Assembly: GCF_013464915.1 (NCBI RefSeq)
Contig: NZ_RAVT01000005.1
Coordinates: forward strand, 149,598 to 192,133
Length of the DNA: 42,536 bases
DNA from: Stenotrophomonas maltophilia
GTDB taxonomy: Bacteria; Pseudomonadota; Gammaproteobacteria; Xanthomonadales; Xanthomonadaceae
Direction: 5' to 3'
The notes beneath the pieces were generated by a model that saw nothing but the letters and a program-made list of their open reading frames with translations, was not told the origin of the DNA and did not search any database. Position numbers and translations under genes: made by a program. Within the stretch, counting starts at the first letter, position 1. Each line of letters begins with the position of its first letter. Shown in pieces: positions 7,916 through 15,410 of the stretch.

Positions 7916-10711
7916 TCAGCGCAGCACCTGCTCCAGCAGCTGCACATCCACCGTCTGCAGCGGCTCGGCAGCGTTGCGCGACAGCTGCACCTGGTAGGTG
8001 CCGCCGTCGATCTTCCACTGGCGGGCCTGCGCATCGTAGTGGGCCAGGGTCTTCGGCTCGGCTTCGATGCGGATGCGGCGCTGTTCGCCCGGCTGCAGGG
8101 TCACCTTGTCGTAGCCGATCAGGCGGATCGGCGTGGTGCTGCCGGCCGGCAGCTTCAGGTACAGCTGGGCGACGTCGGCACCGGGGCGCTTGCCGGTGTT
8201 GCGGATGTCGACGCTGGCGACCAGGCGCGAGCCTTCCACGCTCACCTTCAGGTTTTCATAGGCGAACGAGGTGTAGGACAGGCCGTGGCCGAAGGCGAAG
8301 GTGGGGGTCAGGCCCTTGGCCGCCATCCACTTGTAGCCGACGTTGGCGCCTTCGATATCGAAATCGAACACATCACCGAACGGCTTGGCCGGCTTGAAGC
8401 CGAGGCCGTCGATGTGCGGCCGCGGCAGCTGCGATTCGTCCACCACCCAGGTCACCGGCAGGCGGCCCGACGGGTTGACCTGGCCGGTCAGCAGCGCGGC
8501 AATGCCTTCGCCACCGCGGATGCCCGGGTACCAGGCCTGCAGCATCGCCGGCACCTGCGCCAGCCACGGCGTGCGTACCGGGCCATTGGTTTCCAGTACG
8601 AGCACGGTCTTCGGGTTGGCCTTGGCCACCGCCGAAATCAGCGCGTCCTGGTTGTCCGGCAGCTGCATGTCCGGCAGGTCCACCGATTCGGCCGCCCACT
8701 GGGTGGCGAAAACGATGGCCACGTCGGCCTGCGCGGCTGCCTTGGCCGCAGCGGCGGCGTTGCTGCCATCCACATACTCGAAAGTTGCATCCGGACGCAC
8801 CGCACGCAGCGATTCCAGCGGCGAGGACGGGTGGAAGATCACCGGGCCTGGCCAGGTAGTCGGCAGCACGCCCGGCACCGCATTGGTGCCCTTGGCGGTC
8901 ACGCCCACCATCGATGAACCACCACCGCCGATCACGCCCTTGTCGGCATGGCCGCCGATGATGACGATGCGCTTCACGCTGTCAGCCAGCGGCAACAGGT
9001 TGCCTTCATTGCGCAGCAGCACGCTGCCTTCTTCCACCGTGCGCTGGGCCACGGCGAAACCGGCCTCGGCGTCGACCCTCTGGTGCTGCGGCGGGTTGTC
9101 GAAATTGCCGTGCAGGAACATCGTGCGCAGGATGCGCGCCACCATGTCATTCAGGCGCGCCTGCGGCACCACGCCGCCATGCACGGCCAGGCGCAGCGGT
9201 TCATCGAAGAACACCGCCGCGTCGAACACTTCACCGGCCGACTGCTGGTCCAGGCCGGCCAGCGCCGCCTTCGAGCCACTGTGCACGCCGCCCCAGTCGG
9301 ACATCACGAAACCGGGGAACTTCCATTCCTGCTTCAGCACCTGGTTCATCAGGTAGCCGTTCTCGCAGCCGTAGGTGCCGTTGATCTTGTTGTACGAGCA
9401 CATCGCCACGCCCGGGCGACCGGCGTCCAGCGCGATCTCGAACGCCAGCAGGTCCGACTCGTGCATGGCCTGTTCGCCGATGCGCACGTCGTGGAAGTTG
9501 CGGCGGGTCTCCATATCGTTCAGCGCGAAGTGCTTCATCGAGGAGATCACGTGCTGGCTCTGCACGCCCTGGATCAGTGCGCCGACCATCGAACCGGCCA
9601 GCAGCGGGTCTTCACCGGCGTATTCGAAGTTGCGGCCATTGCGCGGGTCGCGCTGCAGGTTGACGCTGCCCGACAGCAGGATGTTGAAGCGCTGCTGCCA
9701 CGCTTCCCGGCCCATCGTCGCGCCGCCTGCGAAGGCGACTTCGCGGTTCCAGCTGGAGGCGGTGGACGGGCCGGACGGCATCGCGGTTGCAAAGTCACCC
9801 GGACGGATGCCACCCGGATTGGTCACGCCCACGCCGGCATCGGCCGACTGCTGCGACGGAATGCCCAACCGCGCCACGCCCGGCACGAAGCCCGCCGAAC
9901 CGACCGCACCTTCCGGCAGCGGGCCACCGTCCTTGCCCAGCCCGAAGTAGCTGTGCAGCATCTGGAACTTCTCATCCTCGGTCATCGCCTTCAGCAGCAA
10001 CGCAGCGCGCGCATCGGCGTTGAGGGTGGTGTCCATCCACGGCCTGTCGCCATGTTTATCGGCGGCATAGGCCAGGGTCAGCAGGGTGGCGCGCAGGGTG
10101 CTGCCTTCCACCTTGAACGGTGCACTGCTGGCCGCCTGGAAGCCATCGCTGAAGTAGCTGGCATCGGCTTCCAGCGCGACACGCGCCGGATCGAAGCCAG
10201 CGGCCTTGGCCGATTCACCGGCCACCGCACCGAGCAGCACCGCCGGTGCGCCCAGCCGCGAACGGGTGACCAGCGCCGGCAACTGAGCGGCACCCGCGCC
10301 AGCGTCGGTATAGACCGCGACGGTGTGGCGGCCATCGTCCAGGCGCAGGTAATTCAGGCCCGGCTGGTCCGGACCGGACTCGGCAGCGATCGGCAGCCGG
10401 GTCAGCACGGCCTGGCCGCGCTGGGTCTGGCCATCGTCCTTGCCGGCGGCGATGAAGCGGTATTCGTAACCCAGTCCGTCGGCCAGCACCTGCAGCGGAT
10501 CGACCTGGCCAATGCCGCGCTGCACCTGACGCACGCTCACCGCGTCCACCTTCAGGCTCTTCAGCTGCGCAGCCAGGGCCGGCATCGCCTCGGCGCTGGG
10601 CGCCTGTTCCAGGGTCAGCACAGTGAACGCGGCGGGGTCGGCCCAGGCCGGGGCGGCCAGTGCGGCAGACAGGGCCAGGGACAGTGCAAGCGGCTTTGTA
10701 AACGTTTTCAT
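7916..10711 (-). CDS. Secreted GH3 glycoside hydrolase with degenerate EEP-like N-terminal domain
   Basis: A 931-residue beta-glucosidase/beta-xylosidase family protein. Residues 1-24 are a signal peptide (PAWA-DP). Residues about 27-165 look like an endonuclease/exonuclease/phosphatase fold stripped of its catalytic residues. The GH3 (alpha/beta)8 domain starts near 225 and carries the nucleophile Asp472 in FVMSDWGG. The second domain has a candidate acid/base Glu in QWAAESVD, and a C-terminal fibronectin-III-like domain follows (ADVAQLYLKLP to the end). It probably acts on plant-type or host glycans in the periplasm or outside the cell. ATG 10711 was chosen for the signal peptide; upstream frame is non-coding. 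The extra N-terminal domain makes it longer than usual GH3 enzymes (about 750 residues). Confidence 0.9.
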   Translation of the reverse strand: MKTFTKPLALSLALSAALAAPAWADPAAFTVLTLEQAPSAEAMPALAAQLKSLKVDAVSVRQVQRGIGQVDPLQVLADGLGYEYRFIAAGKDDGQTQRGQAVLTRLPIAAESGPDQPGLNYLRLDDGRHTVAVYTDAGAGAAQLPALVTRSRLGAPAVLLGAVAGESAKAAGFDPARVALEADASYFSDGFQAASSAPFKVEGSTLRATLLTLAYAADKHGDRPWMDTTLNADARAALLLKAMTEDEKFQMLHSYFGLGKDGGPLPEGAVGSAGFVPGVARLGIPSQQSADAGVGVTNPGGIRPGDFATAMPSGPSTASSWNREVAFAGGATMGREAWQQRFNILLSGSVNLQRDPRNGRNFEYAGEDPLLAGSMVGALIQGVQSQHVISSMKHFALNDMETRRNFHDVRIGEQAMHESDLLAFEIALDAGRPGVAMCSYNKINGTYGCENGYLMNQVLKQEWKFPGFVMSDWGGVHSGSKAALAGLDQQSAGEVFDAAVFFDEPLRLAVHGGVVPQARLNDMVARILRTMFLHGNFDNPPQHQRVDAEAGFAVAQRTVEEGSVLLRNEGNLLPLADSVKRIVIIGGHADKGVIGGGGSSMVGVTAKGTNAVPGVLPTTWPGPVIFHPSSPLESLRAVRPDATFEYVDGSNAAAAAKAAAQADVAIVFATQWAAESVDLPDMQLPDNQDALISAVAKANPKTVLVLETNGPVRTPWLAQVPAMLQAWYPGIRGGEGIAALLTGQVNPSGRLPVTWVVDESQLPRPHIDGLGFKPAKPFGDVFDFDIEGANVGYKWMAAKGLTPTFAFGHGLSYTSFAYENLKVSVEGSRLVASVDIRNTGKRPGADVAQLYLKLPAGSTTPIRLIGYDKVTLQPGEQRRIRIEAEPKTLAHYDAQARQWKIDGGTYQVQLSRNAAEPLQTVDVQLLEQVLR

Positions 10712-10905
10712 CGGCAGGCGTAATTCCGTTGCCAAGGCAATCGGTCCAGGGAAAGTGCCGCCGAAGGGTGCAGCGTTCATGCCGCGCAGGGGTTGCCAGG
10801 CAACGTCCCGCAGGCCGAAGGACGGGCCGGTCTGCGCGCGGGACCCTCCTCCCGGCGTGACAACCTGCCTGCCCAGGCCGCGCAGGGCGACCCAATCCTG
10901 TGAAG

Positions 10906-10933
10906 ATTGTGCGAGGGCGTTCACACCTGTCAA
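10906..10933 (-). promoter_or_regulatory. Candidate sigma70 promoter for the GH3 gene
   Basis: On the minus strand TTGACA (10933-10928) and CACAAT (10911-10906) are separated by 16 bp, giving a leader of about 190 nt before ATG 10711. The -35 is perfect and the -10 matches 4 of 6. The rest of the 336-bp GH3/VOC intergenic region shows no gene and no strong structure. Confidence 0.35.
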
Positions 10934-11047
10934 CAGGACCTAAGTCACAGGCGCATCCCGCGGCCGGTTATCAGGCCATCACCGGCGGTCATCAGCGCGC
11001 CGTGCGAGGCTGCCGATAATGAGGGTCCCTGGCCACGAACCGAGCCC

Positions 11048-11482
11048 ATGACCGTACATCGCGACTTCGACCATCTCTGGCGCGACCGCTGTGACACCTC
11101 CAGCCAGCGCGCGCCGCGCGTGCTGATCCGGGTGTTCGTGGCGCCGGGCGAGCTGGAGCGCAGCGTGGCCTTCTACGAGCAGCTGCAGGGCGTGGTGGCC
11201 GATGCAGGGTTCCCGTTCCCGGAGGCAGGGCTTCGCCTGGCGATGGTCGGCGCCTTCCTGCTGATCGAGGGCAGCGAGACTTCGCTGGCGCCGTTCACCT
11301 CGACCACCGGGACACTGCTGGTCGATGACGTTCGGCCCTATCACGACAAACTGGTCGCGGCCGGTGCCGAGATCATCTTCCCGTTGCAGGTGGTGCCGAC
11401 CGGGGCGGCGTTCAATGCGGTGCATCCCGATGGCACCGTGGTCGAGTACGTGCATCACCGGCCGGATCCGCAGGGGCGGTGA
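11048..11482 (+). CDS. VOC family protein (glyoxalase/dioxygenase fold)
   Basis: A 144-residue protein with the vicinal-oxygen-chelate beta-alpha-beta-beta-beta pattern: RVLIRVFVAPGELERSVAFYEQLQG, GLRLAMVGAFLLIEG, TLLVDDVRPYHDKLVAAGAEII, and the terminal strand AFNAVHPDGTVVEYVHH. The final Glu (VVEYV) matches the common metal-ligand position. The first strand has no obvious His/Glu ligand, so activity is uncertain. The reaction cannot be assigned; relatives include glyoxalases, dioxygenases and antibiotic-binding proteins. The start at 11048 is the first ATG with protein-like sequence. It is a single gene. Confidence 0.75.
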   Translation: MTVHRDFDHLWRDRCDTSSQRAPRVLIRVFVAPGELERSVAFYEQLQGVVADAGFPFPEAGLRLAMVGAFLLIEGSETSLAPFTSTTGTLLVDDVRPYHDKLVAAGAEIIFPLQVVPTGAAFNAVHPDGTVVEYVHHRPDPQGR

Positions 11483-11512
11483 GGTGACGGCGGGGCTGCG
11501 CCCGGCACCCGC

Positions 11513-11538
11513 GGTAGTGCCGGCCGCTGGCCGGCAAC
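11513..11538. repeat. SMAG-type repeat
   Basis: GGTAGTGCCGGCCGCTGGCC followed by GGCAAC, the same unit as at 4989 and 25782, lying 31 bp after the VOC stop. Confidence 0.7.
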
Positions 11539-11587
11539 CTCAGAAGCAACAGCCGAAGCAACAGCGGGCTTCCTGTGGGGTGGCGGA

Positions 11588-11836
11588 GTGGGTCCGGTTG
11601 CGGGGGACGGCGCAAGTCCCCCTCCGGGGCCCGGCCCAGCCGCTGGCGGCTGTGCGTTCGGGCGCTTGCGAAGCAGTGCTTGGCAAGCAAAGCGCCCTCA
11701 CCCATGTAAGCTCGGTCGCCGCTTGCTCGTGTGCGCAGTCCTGCGCACACGGCAAGACCGGGGTTGGGCGTCCTGCCCAACCCGCCGGGCGCATGCGCCC
11801 GACCCATGCGGCTCACGCCCCCGCAACCGGACCCAC
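11588..11836. repeat. 249-bp structured element with 19-bp terminal inverted repeats
   Basis: GTGGGTCCGGTTGCGGGGG (11588-11606) is matched exactly in reverse complement at 11818-11836. Inside are at least four perfect stems: GGGCGCTT/AAGCGCCC (11660-11667/11690-11697), GTGTGCGCAG-TC-CTGCGCACAC (11729-11750), GGGTTGGGC-GTCCT-GCCCAACCC (11761-11783) and GGGCGCATGCGCCC (11787-11800). It has no plausible protein gene. It could be a MITE-like or REP-composite element, or encode a structured RNA. It fills most of the 486-bp VOC/AraC gap. Confidence 0.55.
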
Positions 11837-11868
11837 CCCGCCTTCGACAATTCCCTGCACGGCCTGCT

Positions 11869-11893
11869 GTAGAGCCGAGCCCATGCTCGGCTG
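11869..11893. repeat. SMAG repeat
   Basis: GTAGAGCCGAGCCCATGCTC followed by GGCTGC: the GTAG head with stem GCCGAGC-CCAT-GCTCGGC. Copies recur at 22604 and, as an inverted pair, at 32217-32280. Confidence 0.8.
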
Positions 11894-11937
11894 CTCTTCG
11901 TTCAACTGTCGGAACATTCGATTTCGATGGAGATTCA

Positions 11938-11962
11938 TCCCCGCATGGCGTGGATCTACAAT
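11938..11962 (+). promoter_or_regulatory. Repeat-borne -10 box (TACAAT) just upstream of the AraC start
   Basis: A CGCATGGCGTGGATC-type repeat ends in TACAAT (11957-11962). Only six bases separate it from ATG 11969, so transcription from this box would begin at or next to the A of the start codon and give a leaderless mRNA. The same repeat with TACAAT precedes the LysR gene at 13727. There is no good -35 at 17 bp. Confidence 0.4.
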
Positions 11963-11968
11963 CCCTCC

Positions 11969-12649
11969 ATGTCCTCTCCCGCCCTGCCCTGGAATGGCAC
12001 GCTGCTGCTGGATGCTCACGTGGCCGTGCTGCAGGGCCACGCCGGTGGCAGCGATACGCACGCGCACTACGCCCATCAACTGTTGCTGAGCGAAGCCGCG
12101 CCCTGGCAGGTCGAGGTTGATGGTGTACGGCAGCAGGGCCAACGGCTGTGGCTGCCGTCATTCCAGCCGCACGCAATCCTGTCAGCGCCGGAAGCGGGCT
12201 GCACGGTGTTCCTTGAGCCGGCGCATGCCGACCTCGAACAGATCAAGCAGCACCTGCACGTGCTGCCCGGCACTGCGATGGAACTGCAGGACTGGCTGCC
12301 GCGATTGAGCCGCGCGCAGCCATTGGACCGGCGGGTGCAGGCAGCGCTGGCCCGTATCGCCGAGCACCTTCCCGGCCCGGTGCCGGCCGTCGACATCGCC
12401 GGGGCGGCGCATCTGTCCACCAGTCAGCTGCACCGGCGCTTCCAGGCCGATCTGGCAGTGACCCTGCGCGGCTGGGTGCTGTGGCAACGGCTGCGCAACG
12501 CGCTCATGCATCATCTGCGCGGACACAGCCTGACCGACAGTGCACATGCCGCCGGCTTCGCCGACCTGTCCCATCTCTCGCGCAACCTGCGCCGCATGTT
12601 CGGCATCGGTGCCGCGCAGCTGCAGGGCCTGCAGCTGCACGCGGCCTGA
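11969..12649 (+). CDS. AraC family transcriptional regulator (small)
   Basis: A 226-residue regulator. The N-terminal half is cupin-like (HVAVLQGHAGGSDTHAHYAHQLLLSEAAPWQVEVDG with a His-rich strand). The C-terminal AraC DNA-binding domain (about 130-226) includes VDIAGAAHLSTSQLHRRFQADL and LTDSAHAAGFADLSHLSRNLRRMFG. The start at 11969 lacks a Shine-Dalgarno but lies six bases after a TACAAT box. An in-frame ATG at 11927 also lacks one and lies inside the repeat. The gene is convergent with the hydroxylase gene, stops 9 bp apart. The target is unknown. Confidence 0.82.
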   Translation: MSSPALPWNGTLLLDAHVAVLQGHAGGSDTHAHYAHQLLLSEAAPWQVEVDGVRQQGQRLWLPSFQPHAILSAPEAGCTVFLEPAHADLEQIKQHLHVLPGTAMELQDWLPRLSRAQPLDRRVQAALARIAEHLPGPVPAVDIAGAAHLSTSQLHRRFQADLAVTLRGWVLWQRLRNALMHHLRGHSLTDSAHAAGFADLSHLSRNLRRMFGIGAAQLQGLQLHAA

Positions 12650-12658
12650 CACGGCCGA

Positions 12659-13549
12659 TCATCCGCGCCTGCGCAGGCCTTCGGGCAGCTCCGGCACCTC
12701 GCCATGCGGCAGTTCGCGGAACGGCGCCAGCAGCTGCCCAGGGTAATCGCGCGGATAGTCCGGCTGGCTGCCGATGCCGAGGTCGTGCTGCCGCAGCCGA
12801 TAGCCCGGCGCATCGAACGCGGTCCCCAGCAGGTGATCCCAGACGGTCAGGAACAGGCCGAAGTTGACGTCGCCGGCGGTGCCGTAACGCATGTGGTGGA
12901 AGCGGTGCAGCGGCGCCCAGGCCATCACCCGGCCCAGCACACCGGGACGCATGTCCACGTTGGAGTGCTGCAGCAGCAGCTGGATGGCGATGGCGAACGC
13001 CAGCACCGCCGCCACCGGCATCGGCAGGCCCAGCAGCAGCAGCGGCAGCACACCGCCCACCGCTTCGGCGGCCTGGTGCAGTGGGTGTTTCATCAGCCCG
13101 TTGAAACCGTACATGCGGGTAACGCTGTGATGCACGGCATGCAGGCGCCACAACCAGCCGATGCGATGGCTGGCGTAGTGCACCAGGGTGATGCCGAGAT
13201 CGGCAGCGATGATGGCAACCAGTACCTGCACCGCGAACGGCCACTGCACCGGCCAGACCTGCCACGGAATGATCGCCGCCAGCAGCGGCACCGCCGCGAT
13301 CGACAGCAGGTTCAGGCCTTCGTTGACCAGCGCATGCAGGGTGTCACGCATACGGTCGCCGTGGTCGTGGTTGAACGCAGGGTCATACGGCCACGCACGT
13401 TCGGCGACGAACGAAGCCGCGATGGCGACCGCCAGCAAGGCCAGAAGCCACAGCGGGTCACCGTGGCGGTGCCCCACCCAGACGATGGCGGCGGCGACGA
13501 AACCCAGCAGGAACAGCGGGGCATACAGGCGGAGCATCCAGTGCTTCAT
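12659..13549 (-). CDS. Sterol desaturase/fatty acid hydroxylase family protein
   Basis: A 296-residue integral membrane di-iron enzyme. The histidine motifs are HYASH (124-128), HAVHH (137-141), His195 in QHSNVD, and HRFHH (215-219), which together form the eight-His di-iron site of the fatty acid hydroxylase superfamily. Five to six hydrophobic helices flank them. It probably hydroxylates or desaturates a lipid at the inner membrane; the exact lipid is unknown. ATG 13549 (MKHWMLRLYAPLF) begins the first membrane helix; upstream frame is non-coding. The gene is divergent from a LysR gene that may regulate it. Confidence 0.85.
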   Translation of the reverse strand: MKHWMLRLYAPLFLLGFVAAAIVWVGHRHGDPLWLLALLAVAIAASFVAERAWPYDPAFNHDHGDRMRDTLHALVNEGLNLLSIAAVPLLAAIIPWQVWPVQWPFAVQVLVAIIAADLGITLVHYASHRIGWLWRLHAVHHSVTRMYGFNGLMKHPLHQAAEAVGGVLPLLLLGLPMPVAAVLAFAIAIQLLLQHSNVDMRPGVLGRVMAWAPLHRFHHMRYGTAGDVNFGLFLTVWDHLLGTAFDAPGYRLRQHDLGIGSQPDYPRDYPGQLLAPFRELPHGEVPELPEGLRRRG

Positions 13550-13672
13550 GGGCAATCCGAAACGTAAGGGGCCTGCATGCTGGCGCGGCGCGATGGTTGA
13601 GGGCTTGAACAAACGGCGCAACCCGGCGCGCTCCCCGGTGGATGACCATCGTGGACGGCACCGCATTTCCCC

Positions 13673-13699
13673 CATCCACGCAGGGCGTGGATCTACAAT
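13673..13699 (+). promoter_or_regulatory. Repeat-associated -10 box upstream of LysR (13727)
   Basis: ATCCACGC-AGG-GCGTGGAT followed by CTACAAT; TACAAT is at 13694-13699. It is a close copy of the element at 11938-11962 and of the plain repeat at 16466-16484. A start near 13706 would leave a leader of about 20 nt. No convincing -35 is seen. Confidence 0.4.
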
Positions 13700-13726
13700 G
13701 GCGCCCTCATCGCGCCCGGGACCGGT

Positions 13727-14632
13727 ATGGATTCCTTCAACCTGATGCGCGCCTTCCGCCGCATCGTCGAACGCGGCGGGCTGGCCCGCGCCGCCGAAGA
13801 CCTGGGCATGTCGCCGGCCGGGCTGAGCAAGCAGCTGCGCACGCTGGAAACCCACCTGGGCGTGGTGCTGCTGCAGCGGACCACGCGGCGCATGAGCCTG
13901 ACCGAGACCGGCCATGCCTATTACCGCGAATGCTGCCGCCTGCTCGACGAACTGGACGCATTGGAACGTGGCATCGCCGAGCAGCGTGGCGAGGTGGCCG
14001 GGCGCCTGCGCGTGAACGCGCCGCAGTCGTTCGCGCTGAGCACGCTGTCGCCGCTGCTGCCACGGTTCCTGCAGCAGCATTCGCAGCTGTCGCTGGACCT
14101 GGTGATGGAAGACCGCCTGCTCGATGCGGTTGGCGAAGGTTTCGATGTATCGCTGCGGCTGCGTGCCGAGCTGGATGATTCACGGCTGGTGGCACGCCGG
14201 CTGGCCTCGCTGCAGCAGGTGCTGTGCGCGGCGCCGTCCTACCTGCAGCAGCACCCGGCACCACAGACAGTGGACGATCTGCGGGCCCACAGCGTGCTGG
14301 CCTACAGCCTGTCCGACTCCCCCGGCAGCTGGCCGCTGCTCGGTCCCGATGGCCAGGTGACGATCACCCTGCCGGCGCGCGTGACCGTGAACAACAGCCT
14401 GCTGCTGCGCGACCTGCTGGTTGCCGGCATGGGCATCGGCGCGCTGCCTTCGTTCCTGGCGGCACCAGCGCTGGCCCGGGGCGAACTGCAGCAGGTGCTG
14501 CCCGACCACCGCTATCCACCGCGCTTCGTGCATGCGGTCTACCCCACCTCGCGCCACCTGCAGCCCAAGGTGCGTGCCTTCATCGATTTCCTGCACGCCG
14601 AGCTGCCCGGCTGCGCCGGCCTGGATTCGTAA
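13727..14632 (+). CDS. LysR family transcriptional regulator
   Basis: A 301-residue protein with a winged helix-turn-helix at 1-60 (FNLMRAFRRIVERGGLARAAEDLGMSPAGLSKQLRTLE) and a CrgA/AaeR-like effector domain from about 90 (LRVNAPQSFALSTLSPLLPRFL..., GEGFDVSLRLRAELDDSRLVARRL). Its start lies 177 bp from the divergent hydroxylase start. Downstream on the same strand are a DsbA-like gene and a cyclase-family gene. Its target could be on either side. Confidence 0.92.
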   Translation: MDSFNLMRAFRRIVERGGLARAAEDLGMSPAGLSKQLRTLETHLGVVLLQRTTRRMSLTETGHAYYRECCRLLDELDALERGIAEQRGEVAGRLRVNAPQSFALSTLSPLLPRFLQQHSQLSLDLVMEDRLLDAVGEGFDVSLRLRAELDDSRLVARRLASLQQVLCAAPSYLQQHPAPQTVDDLRAHSVLAYSLSDSPGSWPLLGPDGQVTITLPARVTVNNSLLLRDLLVAGMGIGALPSFLAAPALARGELQQVLPDHRYPPRFVHAVYPTSRHLQPKVRAFIDFLHAELPGCAGLDS

Positions 14633-14724
14633 CCGCCAGCGAAAACTGAGCTGCCTGCGGGGCGCTGTTTCAGCCACGCCGCGCTGCCTACTCTGCCGCC
14701 TCCCCTCTCACCGATGGCAGGCAG

Positions 14725-15375
14725 ATGTCTTCCGTTCCGTCCCCCACCACCGCCGCGCCGGTGGTCGATTTCTTCCACGACGTGGTCTGCGGCTGGTGCT
14801 TCGTGCTGGCCCCGCGCCTTCAGCAGGTCTCGGCCGAACTCGGCATCCAGGTGCGCCATCGCAGTTTCGTGCTGCAGGACTCACGCGCGCAGATGGTCGA
14901 GGTGTTCGGTTCGATGGAGCGCGCCAAGGCCATCATCCTGCGCCACTGGACCGACTGCGCCGCGCATGAAGACACCGCGCGCATCGATATCGAAGGCATG
15001 CGCGCACAGGACTTCGAATACCCCTCCGGCTGGCTCGGCGCACTGGCCTGCCAGGCCGCCGGGCGGATGGGCGGCAACGACGCCCATGGCGCGATGTTCG
15101 ATGCCGTGCAGTGGGCGCACCTGCACCAGCACCGCAACATCGGCGATGCCGAAGTATTGCTGGATATCGCCGAATCGCTGGGGCATCCACGTGGCGCCTT
15201 CGCCGACCACATGCACAGCGATGCAGTGCGCCAGCGCGTGCAGGCCGATCGTGCCGAAGCCGCTGCCCTCGGCATCCGTTCCATTCCCACCGTGATCGGC
15301 GGCAACGGCCTGCGCCTGCAGACCCTGCCGCTGCCGCAACTGCGCCAGGCCCTGGCGCACCTGGTCGCGGCCTGA
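14725..15375 (+). CDS. DsbA family oxidoreductase, FrnE-like
   Basis: A 216-residue thioredoxin-fold protein with a helical insertion. The active site is Cys22-Gly-Trp-Cys25 (VDFFHDVVCGWC) and the cis-proline loop is SIPTVIGGNG near residue 190. No signal peptide is seen, so it is predicted cytoplasmic like the FrnE and 2-hydroxychromene-2-carboxylate isomerase-like branch. It probably performs disulfide or thiol redox chemistry. It starts 92 bp after the LysR stop and is followed 35 bp later by a cyclase-family gene with its own strong Shine-Dalgarno, so the two are likely one transcript. Confidence 0.85.
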   Translation: MSSVPSPTTAAPVVDFFHDVVCGWCFVLAPRLQQVSAELGIQVRHRSFVLQDSRAQMVEVFGSMERAKAIILRHWTDCAAHEDTARIDIEGMRAQDFEYPSGWLGALACQAAGRMGGNDAHGAMFDAVQWAHLHQHRNIGDAEVLLDIAESLGHPRGAFADHMHSDAVRQRVQADRAEAAALGIRSIPTVIGGNGLRLQTLPLPQLRQALAHLVAA

Positions 15376-15410
15376 GCCGCGCCCTCCCCCACCCTGCAAG
15401 GAGATTTCCC

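Noticed and set aside
7816..8018. Peptide frames reading across the large palindrome on both strands
   Set aside because: Their shared sequence is simply the palindrome read from both sides, not a gene.
8948..10723. Open frame of 591 codons on the plus strand
   Set aside because: Antisense to the GH3 gene; His/Arg/Gln-rich and without domains.
11588..11872. Short frame within the structured intergenic element
   Set aside because: Composition is dominated by the hairpins and no ribosome-binding site is present. I treat the region as a repeat element.
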